DNA of 8,705 bases, from the NCBI GenBank assembly GCA_035646975.1, contig DASROJ010000110.1, positions 1 through 8,705 of the forward strand, given 5' to 3'. This DNA comes from DASROJ01 sp035646975 (GTDB taxonomy: Bacteria; Acidobacteriota; Polarisedimenticolia; JACPZX01; DASXTC01). The translations under genes and the position numbers were made by a program. The notes beneath the pieces were generated by a model. That model was given only the letters and a program-made list of their open reading frames with translations. It did not search any database and was not told the DNA's origin. Positions 1-7,067 of this stretch are shown piece after piece; positions within the stretch are counted from its first letter, which is position 1; every line of letters starts with the position of its first letter.

Positions 1-1
1 G

Positions 2-883
2 CCCGGCGAGGGCAGGGTGTTCGTCTTTCCTGGATCGCCCTCGGGTCTGGCGGCGTCTCCGTCGTGGAGCGCCGCGGGCGGACAGGCTTTCGCGCGGTTT
101 GGAGCGGCGGTGTCCTCCGGCGGTGGCGACGTCATCATCGGTGCGCCGATGTATGACAACGGCCAGTCCAACGAGGGGCGCGTCTTCTTCTTCGCGGGGT
201 CGCCCACCGGGCTGGCTGCCCTCCCGTCCTGGACGGCGGAAAGCGATCAGGCCGACGCGCACATGGGGGTGTCGGTGGCGCTTGGCGATCTCAATGGTGA
301 CGGCTTCGCCGAAGCGATCGCCGGTGCGGACCTGTATGACAACGGAGTGGCGGATCGCGGCAGGGTCTCCGTCTTCGCAGGCTCCTCGACGGGGCCAGCG
401 AACCAGCCTCTCTGGATCGGCGAAGGAGATCAGGCCGGCGCCCGGTTCGGTTTCTCCCTTGCGGTTGCGGCCGGATTCAGCGGCGACAACTACGGCGACC
501 TCGTCATCGGGGCGCCGGGCTATGACAATGGACAGGTCGACGAGGGACGCGCCTATGTCTACCTGGGCTCGCCATTCGGTCCGGGTTCGATTCCCGCGCG
601 CACGATGGAATCGGACCAGACGGGCGCCCAGCTCGGCATCTCGGTGGCCTCCGCGGGCGACATCAACGGCGACGGGCGCACCGACCTGATCCTCGGCGCG
701 AGTCTTTACGACACCGGCCAGTCCAACGCGGGACGCGCCCAGGTGTGGCTCGGGTCGGCCGGGCTGCAGCCGCTGCCGGGCGCCGCCTTCTTCTATTATG
801 TGCGGCCGGGCAATGCCTGCGGTTCGGGGCCGCTTGGTTTTTCTTCGGACGGCACGGCGCGCACCGGCGCCGCCTGTCCCTAG
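2..883 (+). CDS. FG-GAP (integrin-alpha-like) repeat protein, 5'-truncated by window edge
   Basis: The frame is open to the left edge, and the GTG at 17 encodes the V of a repeat motif (GRVFVF), so the true start lies outside the window. Five GRV/GRA motifs begin at 11, 176, 359, 545 and 731, which gives units of 55, 61, 62 and 62 residues. Each unit follows the pattern GRVxVFxGSxxGL - PxW - DQxxAxxG - GDxNGDGxxD - IxGAxxYDNGQ. This is the FG-GAP/beta-propeller blade pattern, in which the DxNxDG loop binds calcium. The loop is canonical in two units (GDLNGDG and GDINGDG), degenerate in one (GFSGDNYGD) and absent from the first. The last 31 residues (788-880) are a different tail with two cysteines (NACGSG and AACP) that could form a disulfide. 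Known members of this family are extracellular and mediate adhesion or assembly; the role here is inferred. No catalytic domain is visible. The domain assignment is firm, the function is not. Confidence 0.9.
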   Translation, partial: PGEGRVFVFPGSPSGLAASPSWSAAGGQAFARFGAAVSSGGGDVIIGAPMYDNGQSNEGRVFFFAGSPTGLAALPSWTAESDQADAHMGVSVALGDLNGDGFAEAIAGADLYDNGVADRGRVSVFAGSSTGPANQPLWIGEGDQAGARFGFSLAVAAGFSGDNYGDLVIGAPGYDNGQVDEGRAYVYLGSPFGPGSIPARTMESDQTGAQLGISVASAGDINGDGRTDLILGASLYDTGQSNAGRAQVWLGSAGLQPLPGAAFFYYVRPGNACGSGPLGFSSDGTARTGAACP

Positions 884-1201
884 CAGTCTGCTGAGAAACT
901 CGCGCGGGTGCACCGCGAGCGCCACGCGCAACGCGATCCGCGGAAGGTTTTCAGCACCCAGTCAGCCCCTCTCAACGTGACGCGCCGCCAACCCGCCAAC
1001 ACTCCACGATGCCTCGGCCCCTTGTGTCGAACCGAAGCGTGAATTTCCTCGTGATGTGATGCTGCGTAAACAAAACCGATCGTCGATGGGTCTGTATGCC
1101 GACGTTCAGGTTGAAGAATCCAGTGACATCAGGAAATGGAATGCGTGGGAGACCCGGCTAACCCATGAACCCGCCAGGAACAACAACAGGAGGGAGGGTC
1201 A
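884..1201. other. Non-coding stretch, leader region of the TonB-dependent receptor gene
   Basis: No reading frame here has a recognisable protein, and the short frames that cross it continue into the receptor gene out of frame. A GC-rich hairpin at 899-919 (CTCG..CGG, loop GTGCA, CCGCGAG, with a two-base bulge) follows the FG-GAP stop codon but has no T-tract. The region ends with a very strong ribosome binding site, AGGAGGGAGGG at 1188-1198, eight bases from the receptor ATG when counted from AGGAGG. I could not find a convincing pair of -35 and -10 boxes or any riboswitch fold. The receptor promoter is presumably here, but the sequence does not show it to me. Confidence 0.6.
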
Positions 1202-4200
1202 ATGCTCTGGTCAACCCGTGTGTTCAGGCTGGCGGTCCTCGCTGTGGCACTTTCGGCGGGACCGGCCGCGTCGGCGCTATTTGCCCAGGGGACCACCGCG
1301 GCGGTCAAGGGGCGCGTGGTGGACACCGACGGCAGCGGCATCCCCGGAGTCGTGATCGTCATCAAGAGCAAGGCACAGCCCAGCGGTAACAAGCAGGTCG
1401 TCAGCGACATCGAAGGCAACTACCGCATCCCGCTTCTTCCCCCGGCCAACGACTACTTCATCAAGATCGATTACCCCGGTTTCGCCCCGATGGAAGTCGG
1501 CCCGCTCGATCTCGACACGGGCAGGACCACCGTGGCCGACATCACGCTGCGAACGACCACCGAGATGACCGAGAGAGTCGAAGTGATTGACACGGGGAAC
1601 ATCGTGGCCACGGACATTGCGACGACCTCGACCAGCTTCAACGCCGAGTTCATCGAGGGGCTGCCGATCATCGGACACAACTTCCAGGACATCCTCAAGC
1701 TGGCCCCCGGAGTGACCGACACCGATGGCGACGGCAATCCGAACGTCCACGGAGCGCGCGACACGGGTCTGCAGATAAGGCTCGATGGCGGCAACATCAC
1801 CGATCCGGTCAGCGGCACGTTCGGGCAGAATCTCAACGCGGACATCATCGAAGAGCTCGAAGTGATCACCTCGGGCGCCTCCGCGGAGTTCAGCCGCGCT
1901 GACGGCGGGTTCGCCAACATCATCACCAAGTCGGGGGGCAACGACTTCGAAGGCAAGTTCTCGATGTTCTGGCAGGGGAAGTTTCTCAACGGCGACGGAG
2001 CCAACAACAACGACGTCAACAGGTTCGACAATCATTTCCCGAACTACGTCGACATCCGTCCCACGCTGACCCTGGGCGGCGCCATCGTGCGCGACAAGCT
2101 GTGGTATTTCAGCTCGATAGAGGTGCTCGACACGGAAAGACCGGTCAATCAGATCGGCTCCAATGTCCTGATCACCTCGCGCGGCAACAACTCGTTTGGG
2201 AAGGTGACCTGGCAGGTCAATTCGCTCAACAAGCTGGCGTTCCAGCTCAACACCGATCCGCGCGTCTTCCGCGGGCTCGGGCTCGCCCTCGGGGTCTCAC
2301 CCGACTCCGACTTTCAATTCAAGCAGGGCGGTGTGACTCCTCAGCTCAAGTGGACGGCCACCATCTCGCCTCAGCTGCTCCTCGAAGCGGCCGTCTCGGG
2401 ATTCAGATCCGGTATCGCCCTGACGCCGGTGTCACGCTACTTCGAGCCGACCGAGGTGCACACCGTGGTGACCGGCAAGACGGTCCAGGCGCTGTATCCC
2501 TGCGACGTCGTGAACTGCGACCCGGCGCGCGGCGAGAAGCGCGTCTTCCAGAACGACCTGATCACGGGACGCGTGACAGGTCCTTTCAACACCTCCACCG
2601 ACGACTCGCGAACCCGCAACGCCATCAAGACCGACCTGTCGTACAACATCGACGACGCCTGGGGGCAGCACAACATCAAATCGGGCATCGAGTTCGCCGA
2701 CGAGAAGTTCTCCGACGAGCCGATCACCAATCCGCTGCTGATCGATGTCACCCGGCCGTTCCAGCCTCCGCCGGGCGGCTCAGGTGGCGGTGCAGTCAAC
2801 CCGGACGCGATCACGGGCGTGCAGGTGGTCCAGACATTCAACCCGTTGAGGACACCCCAGAGCGCGGCCAGCCTGAGCAGCGGCTTCTACCTGCTGGATG
2901 CCTGGAAGCCGCGTCCCAACATCACGATCAACGCGGGGGTCCGGCTCGATCGCGAGGATATCGACACGTCGGGGTTCGATTTCTTCGACCCGCGGCATGA
3001 ACGACGACAGGCGATAAACCTCTGGAGCGGGATCTGCCTCGAGGCCAAGACCCAGGAACAGCTCAGGCCGGGGACCATCGCGACGACCTCGAACTGCCAG
3101 ACGATCTCGGAGCCGAACTCCGTCTACGACGGGCTTCCGCCTTCGGGCATCATCGACCATGACCCCATCGCCGGCACGGGGCTGCTGAGCGTCGAGGATC
3201 GCAACGGCGACGGCATCAACGATGTCGACCCGAGAGTCGCCGCCCTCGACCTCAATCACGACGGTTTCGTCGGGATGCAGGGTGAGGAAGGGCTGGCGCA
3301 GTTTCGCCCGTTTACGACATTCAAGGACAGGCAGACGAACAACTTCGAGATCACCAACACCAATCTCGCGCCACGGTTCAGCATCTCATGGGATCCCTGG
3401 GCGGACGGCAAGACGAAGTTCTTCGGCAACTGGAGCCGGTTCTATGACAGGCTGTTCCTGGCCACGGTGACAGGGGAGATAGGACCGGACCGGGTGAACT
3501 TCGCTTTCACCCCCGATTCCAACCACATCATCGTGCCGGGGGCCATCTCACAAGCGGCGTCCACTGTCAGCATCACGCAGGTCGACCGCTCACTGCGCAC
3601 CCCGTACACCGACGAGCTGAGCATCGGCTTCGAGCGCGAGCTGGCGCCGGAATGGTCGGTGGGGTTCACGTACATCAACCGCAAGGGGCGTGACCTGCTT
3701 CAGGATACCGACTTCAACCACGTGACGTGCGAGCAATACGGCCAGTTCTTCCATATCAGCCCGCAGATCCTCTGCGGCGATGCCGGTTCGCTGGAGACCG
3801 ATCGGTTCGGCAATGTCGGTTTCGATCCCGCGGGGGGCAACGTGGAGGGGGGCAACTTCGCGTTCAACCGCGGCTTCAGCACCCCCAACGGTGCGCCCGA
3901 TCTCTACACGGTCAACAACGGCTTCAACCAGGTGCTGCGCATCGGGAACTTCAACACATCGCACTTCGAGTCGTACGAGCTGAAGATCCTCAAGCGGCTG
4001 CACCGCAACTGGCAGATGCAGGCGAGCTATGTCTGGTCCCAGGCCTTCGGCCAGGCCGAGGCGTTCGGCTCGGCGCTCGGGAACGACCCGCAGACCGTCG
4101 ACGACGAGAAGGGGTTCCTCGCGTTCGACCAGAGACACGTGCTCAAGTTCCAGGCGGTGACGAAGCTGCCTCACTCGATAAGTCTTGGCTCCGTGGTGCA

Positions 4201-4528
4201 GTGGTCCTCGGGGACGCCCTTCTCGGTCCAGAAGACGGTTGTCGACCAGGACAGCACCGGCAACACGATATTCAGGACTTTCTTCCCATCGCACCAGCGC
4301 AACGACCAGCGCAACTACGGGCAGTGGGAAATCGACGGCCGTATCGAGAAGAACTTCACGATCGGCGGCAAGCTGCAGGTGGCCGCCTTCATCAACGTGC
4401 AGAATCTGCTCAACGCGGATTACGTGACCATCAACTCGTACGATCTCAGCCCGCTGGACGGCGTGGGACTGAACGCCACACGCAACTTCGGCCGGAGGTT
4501 CGAACTGGGGGCGGTGGTGAACTTCTAG
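1202..4528 (+). CDS. TonB-dependent outer-membrane receptor, Oar-like, with N-terminal carboxypeptidase-regulatory-like domain
   Basis: This gene encodes an energy-dependent outer-membrane transporter of 1108 residues. Order of parts: signal peptide, about 1-29 (hydrophobic core, likely cut after ALFAQ); CarboxypepD_reg-like beta-sandwich, about 31-115 (VKGRVVDTDGSGIPGV, then SDIEGNYRIPLLP); plug domain, about 128-245 (LPIIGHNFQDILKLAPGV, LDGGNITDP, ASAEFSRADGGFANIITKSG); beta-barrel to the C-terminus, which ends RFELGAVVNF with the terminal Phe expected of a BamA-recognised strand. The start is set by the ribosome binding site at 1188-1198. A TonB box is not obvious, as is often so in this family. 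All six cysteines fall in three close pairs (434/439, 612/632, 843/858), and residues 664-691 carry two EF-hand-like loops (DRNGDGINDVD and DLNHDGFVG). The substrate is unknown: no SusD-like protein, siderophore or cobalamin gene lies beside it. In related bacteria such receptors often serve polysaccharide or peptide uptake. Confidence 0.95.
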   Translation: MLWSTRVFRLAVLAVALSAGPAASALFAQGTTAAVKGRVVDTDGSGIPGVVIVIKSKAQPSGNKQVVSDIEGNYRIPLLPPANDYFIKIDYPGFAPMEVGPLDLDTGRTTVADITLRTTTEMTERVEVIDTGNIVATDIATTSTSFNAEFIEGLPIIGHNFQDILKLAPGVTDTDGDGNPNVHGARDTGLQIRLDGGNITDPVSGTFGQNLNADIIEELEVITSGASAEFSRADGGFANIITKSGGNDFEGKFSMFWQGKFLNGDGANNNDVNRFDNHFPNYVDIRPTLTLGGAIVRDKLWYFSSIEVLDTERPVNQIGSNVLITSRGNNSFGKVTWQVNSLNKLAFQLNTDPRVFRGLGLALGVSPDSDFQFKQGGVTPQLKWTATISPQLLLEAAVSGFRSGIALTPVSRYFEPTEVHTVVTGKTVQALYPCDVVNCDPARGEKRVFQNDLITGRVTGPFNTSTDDSRTRNAIKTDLSYNIDDAWGQHNIKSGIEFADEKFSDEPITNPLLIDVTRPFQPPPGGSGGGAVNPDAITGVQVVQTFNPLRTPQSAASLSSGFYLLDAWKPRPNITINAGVRLDREDIDTSGFDFFDPRHERRQAINLWSGICLEAKTQEQLRPGTIATTSNCQTISEPNSVYDGLPPSGIIDHDPIAGTGLLSVEDRNGDGINDVDPRVAALDLNHDGFVGMQGEEGLAQFRPFTTFKDRQTNNFEITNTNLAPRFSISWDPWADGKTKFFGNWSRFYDRLFLATVTGEIGPDRVNFAFTPDSNHIIVPGAISQAASTVSITQVDRSLRTPYTDELSIGFERELAPEWSVGFTYINRKGRDLLQDTDFNHVTCEQYGQFFHISPQILCGDAGSLETDRFGNVGFDPAGGNVEGGNFAFNRGFSTPNGAPDLYTVNNGFNQVLRIGNFNTSHFESYELKILKRLHRNWQMQASYVWSQAFGQAEAFGSALGNDPQTVDDEKGFLAFDQRHVLKFQAVTKLPHSISLGSVVQWSSGTPFSVQKTVVDQDSTGNTIFRTFFPSHQRNDQRNYGQWEIDGRIEKNFTIGGKLQVAAFINVQNLLNADYVTINSYDLSPLDGVGLNATRNFGRRFELGAVVNF

Positions 4529-4560
4529 CGCTGGCCAGTCTTTGTCGAACGGATCAGAAG

Positions 4561-4596
4561 ACGGGGCGGCCGCTGCGATGCAGCGAGCCGCCCCGT
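4561..4596. terminator. Strong hairpin, probable bidirectional terminator between convergent genes
   Basis: The arms ACGGGGCGGC (4561-4570) and GCCGCCCCGT (4587-4596) pair perfectly. Inside them CGCTGC (4571-4576) pairs with GCAGCG (4580-4585) around a three-base loop, GAT, with one unpaired A at 4586. The total is 16 base pairs. It lies 32 bases after the receptor stop and 18 bases beyond the stop of the minus-strand gene ending at 4615. The flanks are only modestly T-rich: TTT on the plus side, and TCTTCT after the hairpin when read on the minus strand. Its position and stability support termination from both sides, though the weak T-tracts lower the certainty. Confidence 0.8.
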
Positions 4597-4614
4597 TTGC
4601 ATCCGGTCAAATGA

Positions 4615-5370
4615 TTAGAGCAGCGGGAAGGTGACCTGGAACATCTCCGTCCCTGCCTGCATGAGCTGGAGTTGCTGGCCTCTCGGATCGAAAGTCAGCA
4701 GCTCCGCCAGTCCCTCGTCGTCGTCGCCGCTGGAAGGGCGGGAGTCGAACTGGATCTTGCCGTTGCCGTTCGCATTCACCACGATTTCACCTTCCTTCAC
4801 GCCGCCGACCAGCAGATCGAGCGTGCCCGGCGCCGCCCCGTGGACCACGACGTCGAACTGAATCCGCCCGAATCTCGACACCAGACTCGCCTCGGACGTG
4901 CCGGCGCCGACGCCCAGGTTGTCGAGGTCGATGGAGATCTCGGTCTTCGCCTGCGCCTCAGCGGCCGTCAATGGGATCGTGGCCCCGAGCATCTCGACGC
5001 CCGCGGCCTGGATGGCAAGGTCTCCGCCGCGCGGATCATACGGAAGCGGCGTGCCGGAGTGCTTGCCGGTCACGATCGACCGGTAGAAAACCTTCCCGGT
5101 ACCATCCCCCTTCACCGTGAGGGTGTCGACGACAACTCCGTTGAGCACGATATCGTACGGACCGGGAGTCAGATGCGACGCCGAGATGGTGAAAAAGGAC
5201 TGCGCCGGGTTGGTCACGAACATGATCTTTCCCTGCGCCGCCGTCTGGACACCCGCGTTGAGAAAGTAGTACTTGATCAGGTTCTGGGGCTTGGCGAAAG
5301 CCGATGCGGCCGAAATCATCAGCATCATCGGCACGACGAGCAGCAGGTTTTTCCGTGTGGTTGGCATCAT
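4615..5370 (-). CDS. Secreted protein of unknown function with two tandem copies of one domain
   Basis: A 251-residue protein with a signal peptide (residues 1-26; charged TTRK, hydrophobic core, likely cleavage after AFA). I do not recognise the family. The mature part is an internal duplication. Copy one (about 42-134) has DIVLNGV, KGDGTGKVF, YDPRGGDLAIQ and AGVEMLGATIPL. Copy two (about 155-251) has DLLVGGV, NANGNGKIQF, FDPRGQQLQLM and AGTEMFQVTFPLL. The offset is 112 residues, then 116, because copy two carries an acidic insert, SSGDDDEG (213-220). Alternating hydrophobic residues suggest beta-sandwich folds. No enzyme motif, cysteine or membrane anchor is visible in the mature protein. 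The start is supported by AGGAGGG (5377-5383) six bases before the first ATG; a second ATG follows directly. The lipoprotein gene lies 130 bases upstream on the same strand, so co-transcription is possible but not shown. Confidence 0.85.
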   Translation of the reverse strand: MMPTTRKNLLLVVPMMLMISAASAFAKPQNLIKYYFLNAGVQTAAQGKIMFVTNPAQSFFTISASHLTPGPYDIVLNGVVVDTLTVKGDGTGKVFYRSIVTGKHSGTPLPYDPRGGDLAIQAAGVEMLGATIPLTAAEAQAKTEISIDLDNLGVGAGTSEASLVSRFGRIQFDVVVHGAAPGTLDLLVGGVKEGEIVVNANGNGKIQFDSRPSSGDDDEGLAELLTFDPRGQQLQLMQAGTEMFQVTFPLL

Positions 5371-5395
5371 CGAAGGCCCTCCTGAGCAGTTGAAT

Positions 5396-5412
5396 CGTCA
5401 CCAGACGTGACG
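5396..5412. repeat. Perfect inverted repeat in the leader of the two-domain secreted protein gene
   Basis: CGTCAC (5396-5401) and GTGACG (5407-5412) are exact reverse complements separated by five bases (CAGAC). The site is 25 bases upstream of the ATG at 5370 and 12 bases upstream of its ribosome binding site, read on the minus strand. It could be a protein-binding operator or a short hairpin in the 5' leader. No clear promoter boxes fix which of the two applies: TTGACC further upstream (5449-5454) has no acceptable -10 box at the right distance. Confidence 0.4.
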
Positions 5413-5500
5413 CAAAACAGCATGACAGACAGCGGGGTACCGTCGAGACTTGGTGCGGGGTCAAGGAAACCGTATCACGCGGATGGGGATCCCGCCAGCC

Positions 5501-6094
5501 CTAGGGCTTTACAGTCGACAGCAGCGCCCGGACTGCCGGGGCGGCGGAAATCATGGTGGCCTCGGGGCCGGTGCACTTGAGGAACCAGGGCGCCTCGGGG
5601 GTCTCGACCACACCGGCGACCAGCTGGTATCCGGTCCTGGGCCCATCGGTGGAATCCATCCCGCCGGAGTAGGTGCCGGTGACCTGAACCAGGGTCACGT
5701 GCAGCCCACCCGCGCTGAACTTCTCCACGCGCGCCTTCGCTTCGGTGCTTCCGCCGTCGGGCTGGGTGAACTGCCCGTACCAGCGTTCGAGATTCGCCTG
5801 GACGCTGCCGCCCTGCCCCGGGAAGTGAAAGAGGGTGCACTCGCCGGGCTCGCCACCGCCCGAGGCCGGCGCGATTCGGTATTGCGCAACGCGCATGTTG
5901 CTGGAGGGTTGCTCGCTCGTCCACCCCGACGGCACCTCGAAGGACAGACCGTCGAATGTCGCGCGATCGCCCATCGGGACGCTCGCCGCTCCGCCGTCGC
6001 CCCCGCCGCCAGGGCATCCAGCGCAAAGCAGGAATAACGAGAACATCGCGACGATGAAGGGTGCGGGACGCCGAGACACTTTGCGAGTGAACAT
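5501..6094 (-). CDS. Probable lipoprotein of unknown function
   Basis: A 197-residue protein with a lipoprotein-type signal: basic start (RKVSRR), hydrophobic stretch 12-23, then LLCAGC with the modified cysteine at 27. The lipobox is slightly off consensus because the -3 position is Cys rather than Leu. A Gly-rich tether (28-36) leads to one domain (about 45-197). That domain has ATFDGLSFEVPSGW, then MRVAQYRI, a run at 86-95 (CTLFHFPGQG), NLERWYGQF (101-109), GLHVTLVQVTGTY, and a closing block with YQLVAGVVETPEAPWFLKCTGP. Cys86 and Cys174 could form a disulfide. The pattern resembles uncharacterised exported proteins I associate with Acidobacteriota and Planctomycetes; I cannot name a function. 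The start has no Shine-Dalgarno sequence; a TAGAAT box lies six bases upstream, so translation may be leaderless. The DUF1684 gene diverges from it, and the two-domain secreted protein gene lies downstream. Confidence 0.85.
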   Translation of the reverse strand: MFTRKVSRRPAPFIVAMFSLFLLCAGCPGGGGDGGAASVPMGDRATFDGLSFEVPSGWTSEQPSSNMRVAQYRIAPASGGGEPGECTLFHFPGQGGSVQANLERWYGQFTQPDGGSTEAKARVEKFSAGGLHVTLVQVTGTYSGGMDSTDGPRTGYQLVAGVVETPEAPWFLKCTGPEATMISAAPAVRALLSTVKP

Positions 6095-6100
6095 GCCGGC

Positions 6101-6129
6101 ATTCTACCGGCCCACCCATGCGCAGTCCA
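6101..6129 (-). promoter_or_regulatory. Putative promoter of the lipoprotein gene, leaderless arrangement
   Basis: On the minus strand TGGACT (6124-6129) matches four of six bases of the -35 consensus. TAGAAT (6101-6106) matches five of six of the -10 consensus, with exactly 17 bases between them. The -10 box ends six bases before the ATG at 6094, so transcription would begin at or next to the start codon. The -10 box sits inside the loop of an inverted repeat, GCCGG (6095-6099) and CCGGC (6107-6111), which could be an operator. Confidence 0.5.
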
Positions 6130-6137
6130 GCATCGTG

Positions 6138-6143
6138 TAAACT
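6138..6143 (+). promoter_or_regulatory. Putative -10 box of the DUF1684 gene
   Basis: TAAACT keeps the three most conserved -10 positions (first T, second A, last T) and ends exactly six bases before the ATG at 6150. No ribosome binding site precedes that ATG. The -35 position (6115-6120, CCCATG) is poor, so an activator or another sigma factor would be needed if this is the promoter. It lies back-to-back with the lipoprotein promoter in the same 55-base gap. Confidence 0.35.
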
Positions 6144-6149
6144 GCCCGA

Positions 6150-7058
6150 ATGAGAATTATCAAGGTCGGCCTGGCGACGACAGCCCTGGTGGCCGGCGTG
6201 CTGATACTGCCGCGGATGCTCGTGGCGGACGGTCCGGGGTACGAATCGGAAATTCGCAAGTGGCGCGAGCAGCGCGAGACACGCCTGAAAGCCGACGGGG
6301 GATGGCTGACGGTCGCGGGTTTGTTCTGGCTCGAGGAAGGGGCCAACCGGTTCGGCACCGATGCCACCAACGAAATCGTCCTGCCGCCTGGCTCCGCGCC
6401 GCCGCGAGCGGGGGTGTTCGAGTTTCACGACGGCAGGGCCAGGGTGAAAATCGAGCCGGACGTCGTCGTGACCGTCGAGGGAAAGCCGATCACCGACATG
6501 GATCTGAAATCGGACGCGAACGGCGCCCCAGACGTCCTGACCCTCGGCTCGTTGACCCTGCAGGTGATCCAGCGCGGCGAGCGCCACGCGATCCGGCTCA
6601 AGGACATGAACAGCCGGTTTCGCCGGGAGTTCACGGGGCTGCGATGGTTTCCCGTCGATGACTCGCTTCGCGTGACGGCCCGCTGGGTCCCGTACGACCC
6701 GCCCCGGGAGATCTCCGTGCCGACCATCCTCGGCACCACCGAGAAAATGCCATGTCCCGGCGCGGCCCTGTTCACGGTCGGCGGCAGGGAGGCGCGTCTC
6801 GAGCCGGTGCTGGAGGAGCCCGGAGCGGAGGAGCTGTTCTTCATCTTTCGCGATGCAACCAGCGGCGGGAGGACCTACGGCTCAGGCCGGTTTCTCTATG
6901 CGGAGCTTCCGAAGGATGGAAAGGTGGTGCTGGATTTCAACAAGGCGTACAACCCGCCCTGCGCCTTCACCCCCTATGCAACCTGCCCGCTGCCGCCGGA
7001 GCAGAACAGGCTGAGCATTCCGATCGAGGCCGGCGAGCTGAGCTACGCCGACCACTGA
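6150..7058 (+). CDS. DUF1684 domain-containing protein, probably exported
   Basis: This 302-residue protein carries the hallmark blocks of DUF1684, a family of unknown function: GGWLTVAGLFWLEEGANRFG (50-69), a central beta-rich part with LRWFPVDDSLRVTARW (164-179), ELFFIFRDATSG (228-239), TYGSGRFLYAELP (242-254), VLDFNKAYNPPCAFTPYATC (260-279), and CPLPPEQNRLSIPIEAGE (279-296). Cys271 and Cys279 belong to the conserved C-terminal block and could bind a metal or form a disulfide; this is inference. An N-terminal hydrophobic stretch (about 5-26) after MRIIK suggests a signal peptide or membrane anchor, with possible cleavage near LVA|DG. The family match is strong, but no reaction can be assigned. 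The ATG at 6150 has no Shine-Dalgarno sequence. The stop is nine bases from that of the convergent peptidase gene, leaving no room for a terminator. Confidence 0.92.
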   Translation: MRIIKVGLATTALVAGVLILPRMLVADGPGYESEIRKWREQRETRLKADGGWLTVAGLFWLEEGANRFGTDATNEIVLPPGSAPPRAGVFEFHDGRARVKIEPDVVVTVEGKPITDMDLKSDANGAPDVLTLGSLTLQVIQRGERHAIRLKDMNSRFRREFTGLRWFPVDDSLRVTARWVPYDPPREISVPTILGTTEKMPCPGAALFTVGGREARLEPVLEEPGAEELFFIFRDATSGGRTYGSGRFLYAELPKDGKVVLDFNKAYNPPCAFTPYATCPLPPEQNRLSIPIEAGELSYADH

Positions 7059-7067
7059 AAGCGACGG

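Noticed and set aside
17..19. GTG as the true start of the FG-GAP protein
   Set aside because: The codon encodes the V of a GRVFVF repeat motif, and the frame stays open upstream with GEGR, matching the NEGR that precedes the next repeat, so the protein begins outside the window.
899..919. Hairpin after the FG-GAP gene as a terminator
   Set aside because: The stem is short with a two-base bulge and no T-tract follows; not strong enough to call in GC-rich sequence.
1056..1355. 99-codon plus-strand frame across the receptor leader
   Set aside because: It runs out of frame into the receptor gene, has no ribosome binding site, and its translation is rich in Arg, Trp and Ser with no motif.
1277..4294. 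Several open frames of 134 to 252 codons antisense to the receptor gene
   Set aside because: They overlap clear plug and barrel coding sequence, show low-complexity Arg/Val/Asp-rich composition and have no ribosome binding sites or motifs.
1202..4528. Receptor as part of a SusC/SusD polysaccharide utilisation locus
   Set aside because: No SusD-like lipoprotein, glycoside hydrolase or sensor gene is adjacent, and the neighbouring lipoprotein lacks SusD features and size.
5479..5495. Hairpin just past the lipoprotein stop as a terminator
   Set aside because: Six pairs with a bulge and no T-run on the minus strand; a chance match is as likely.
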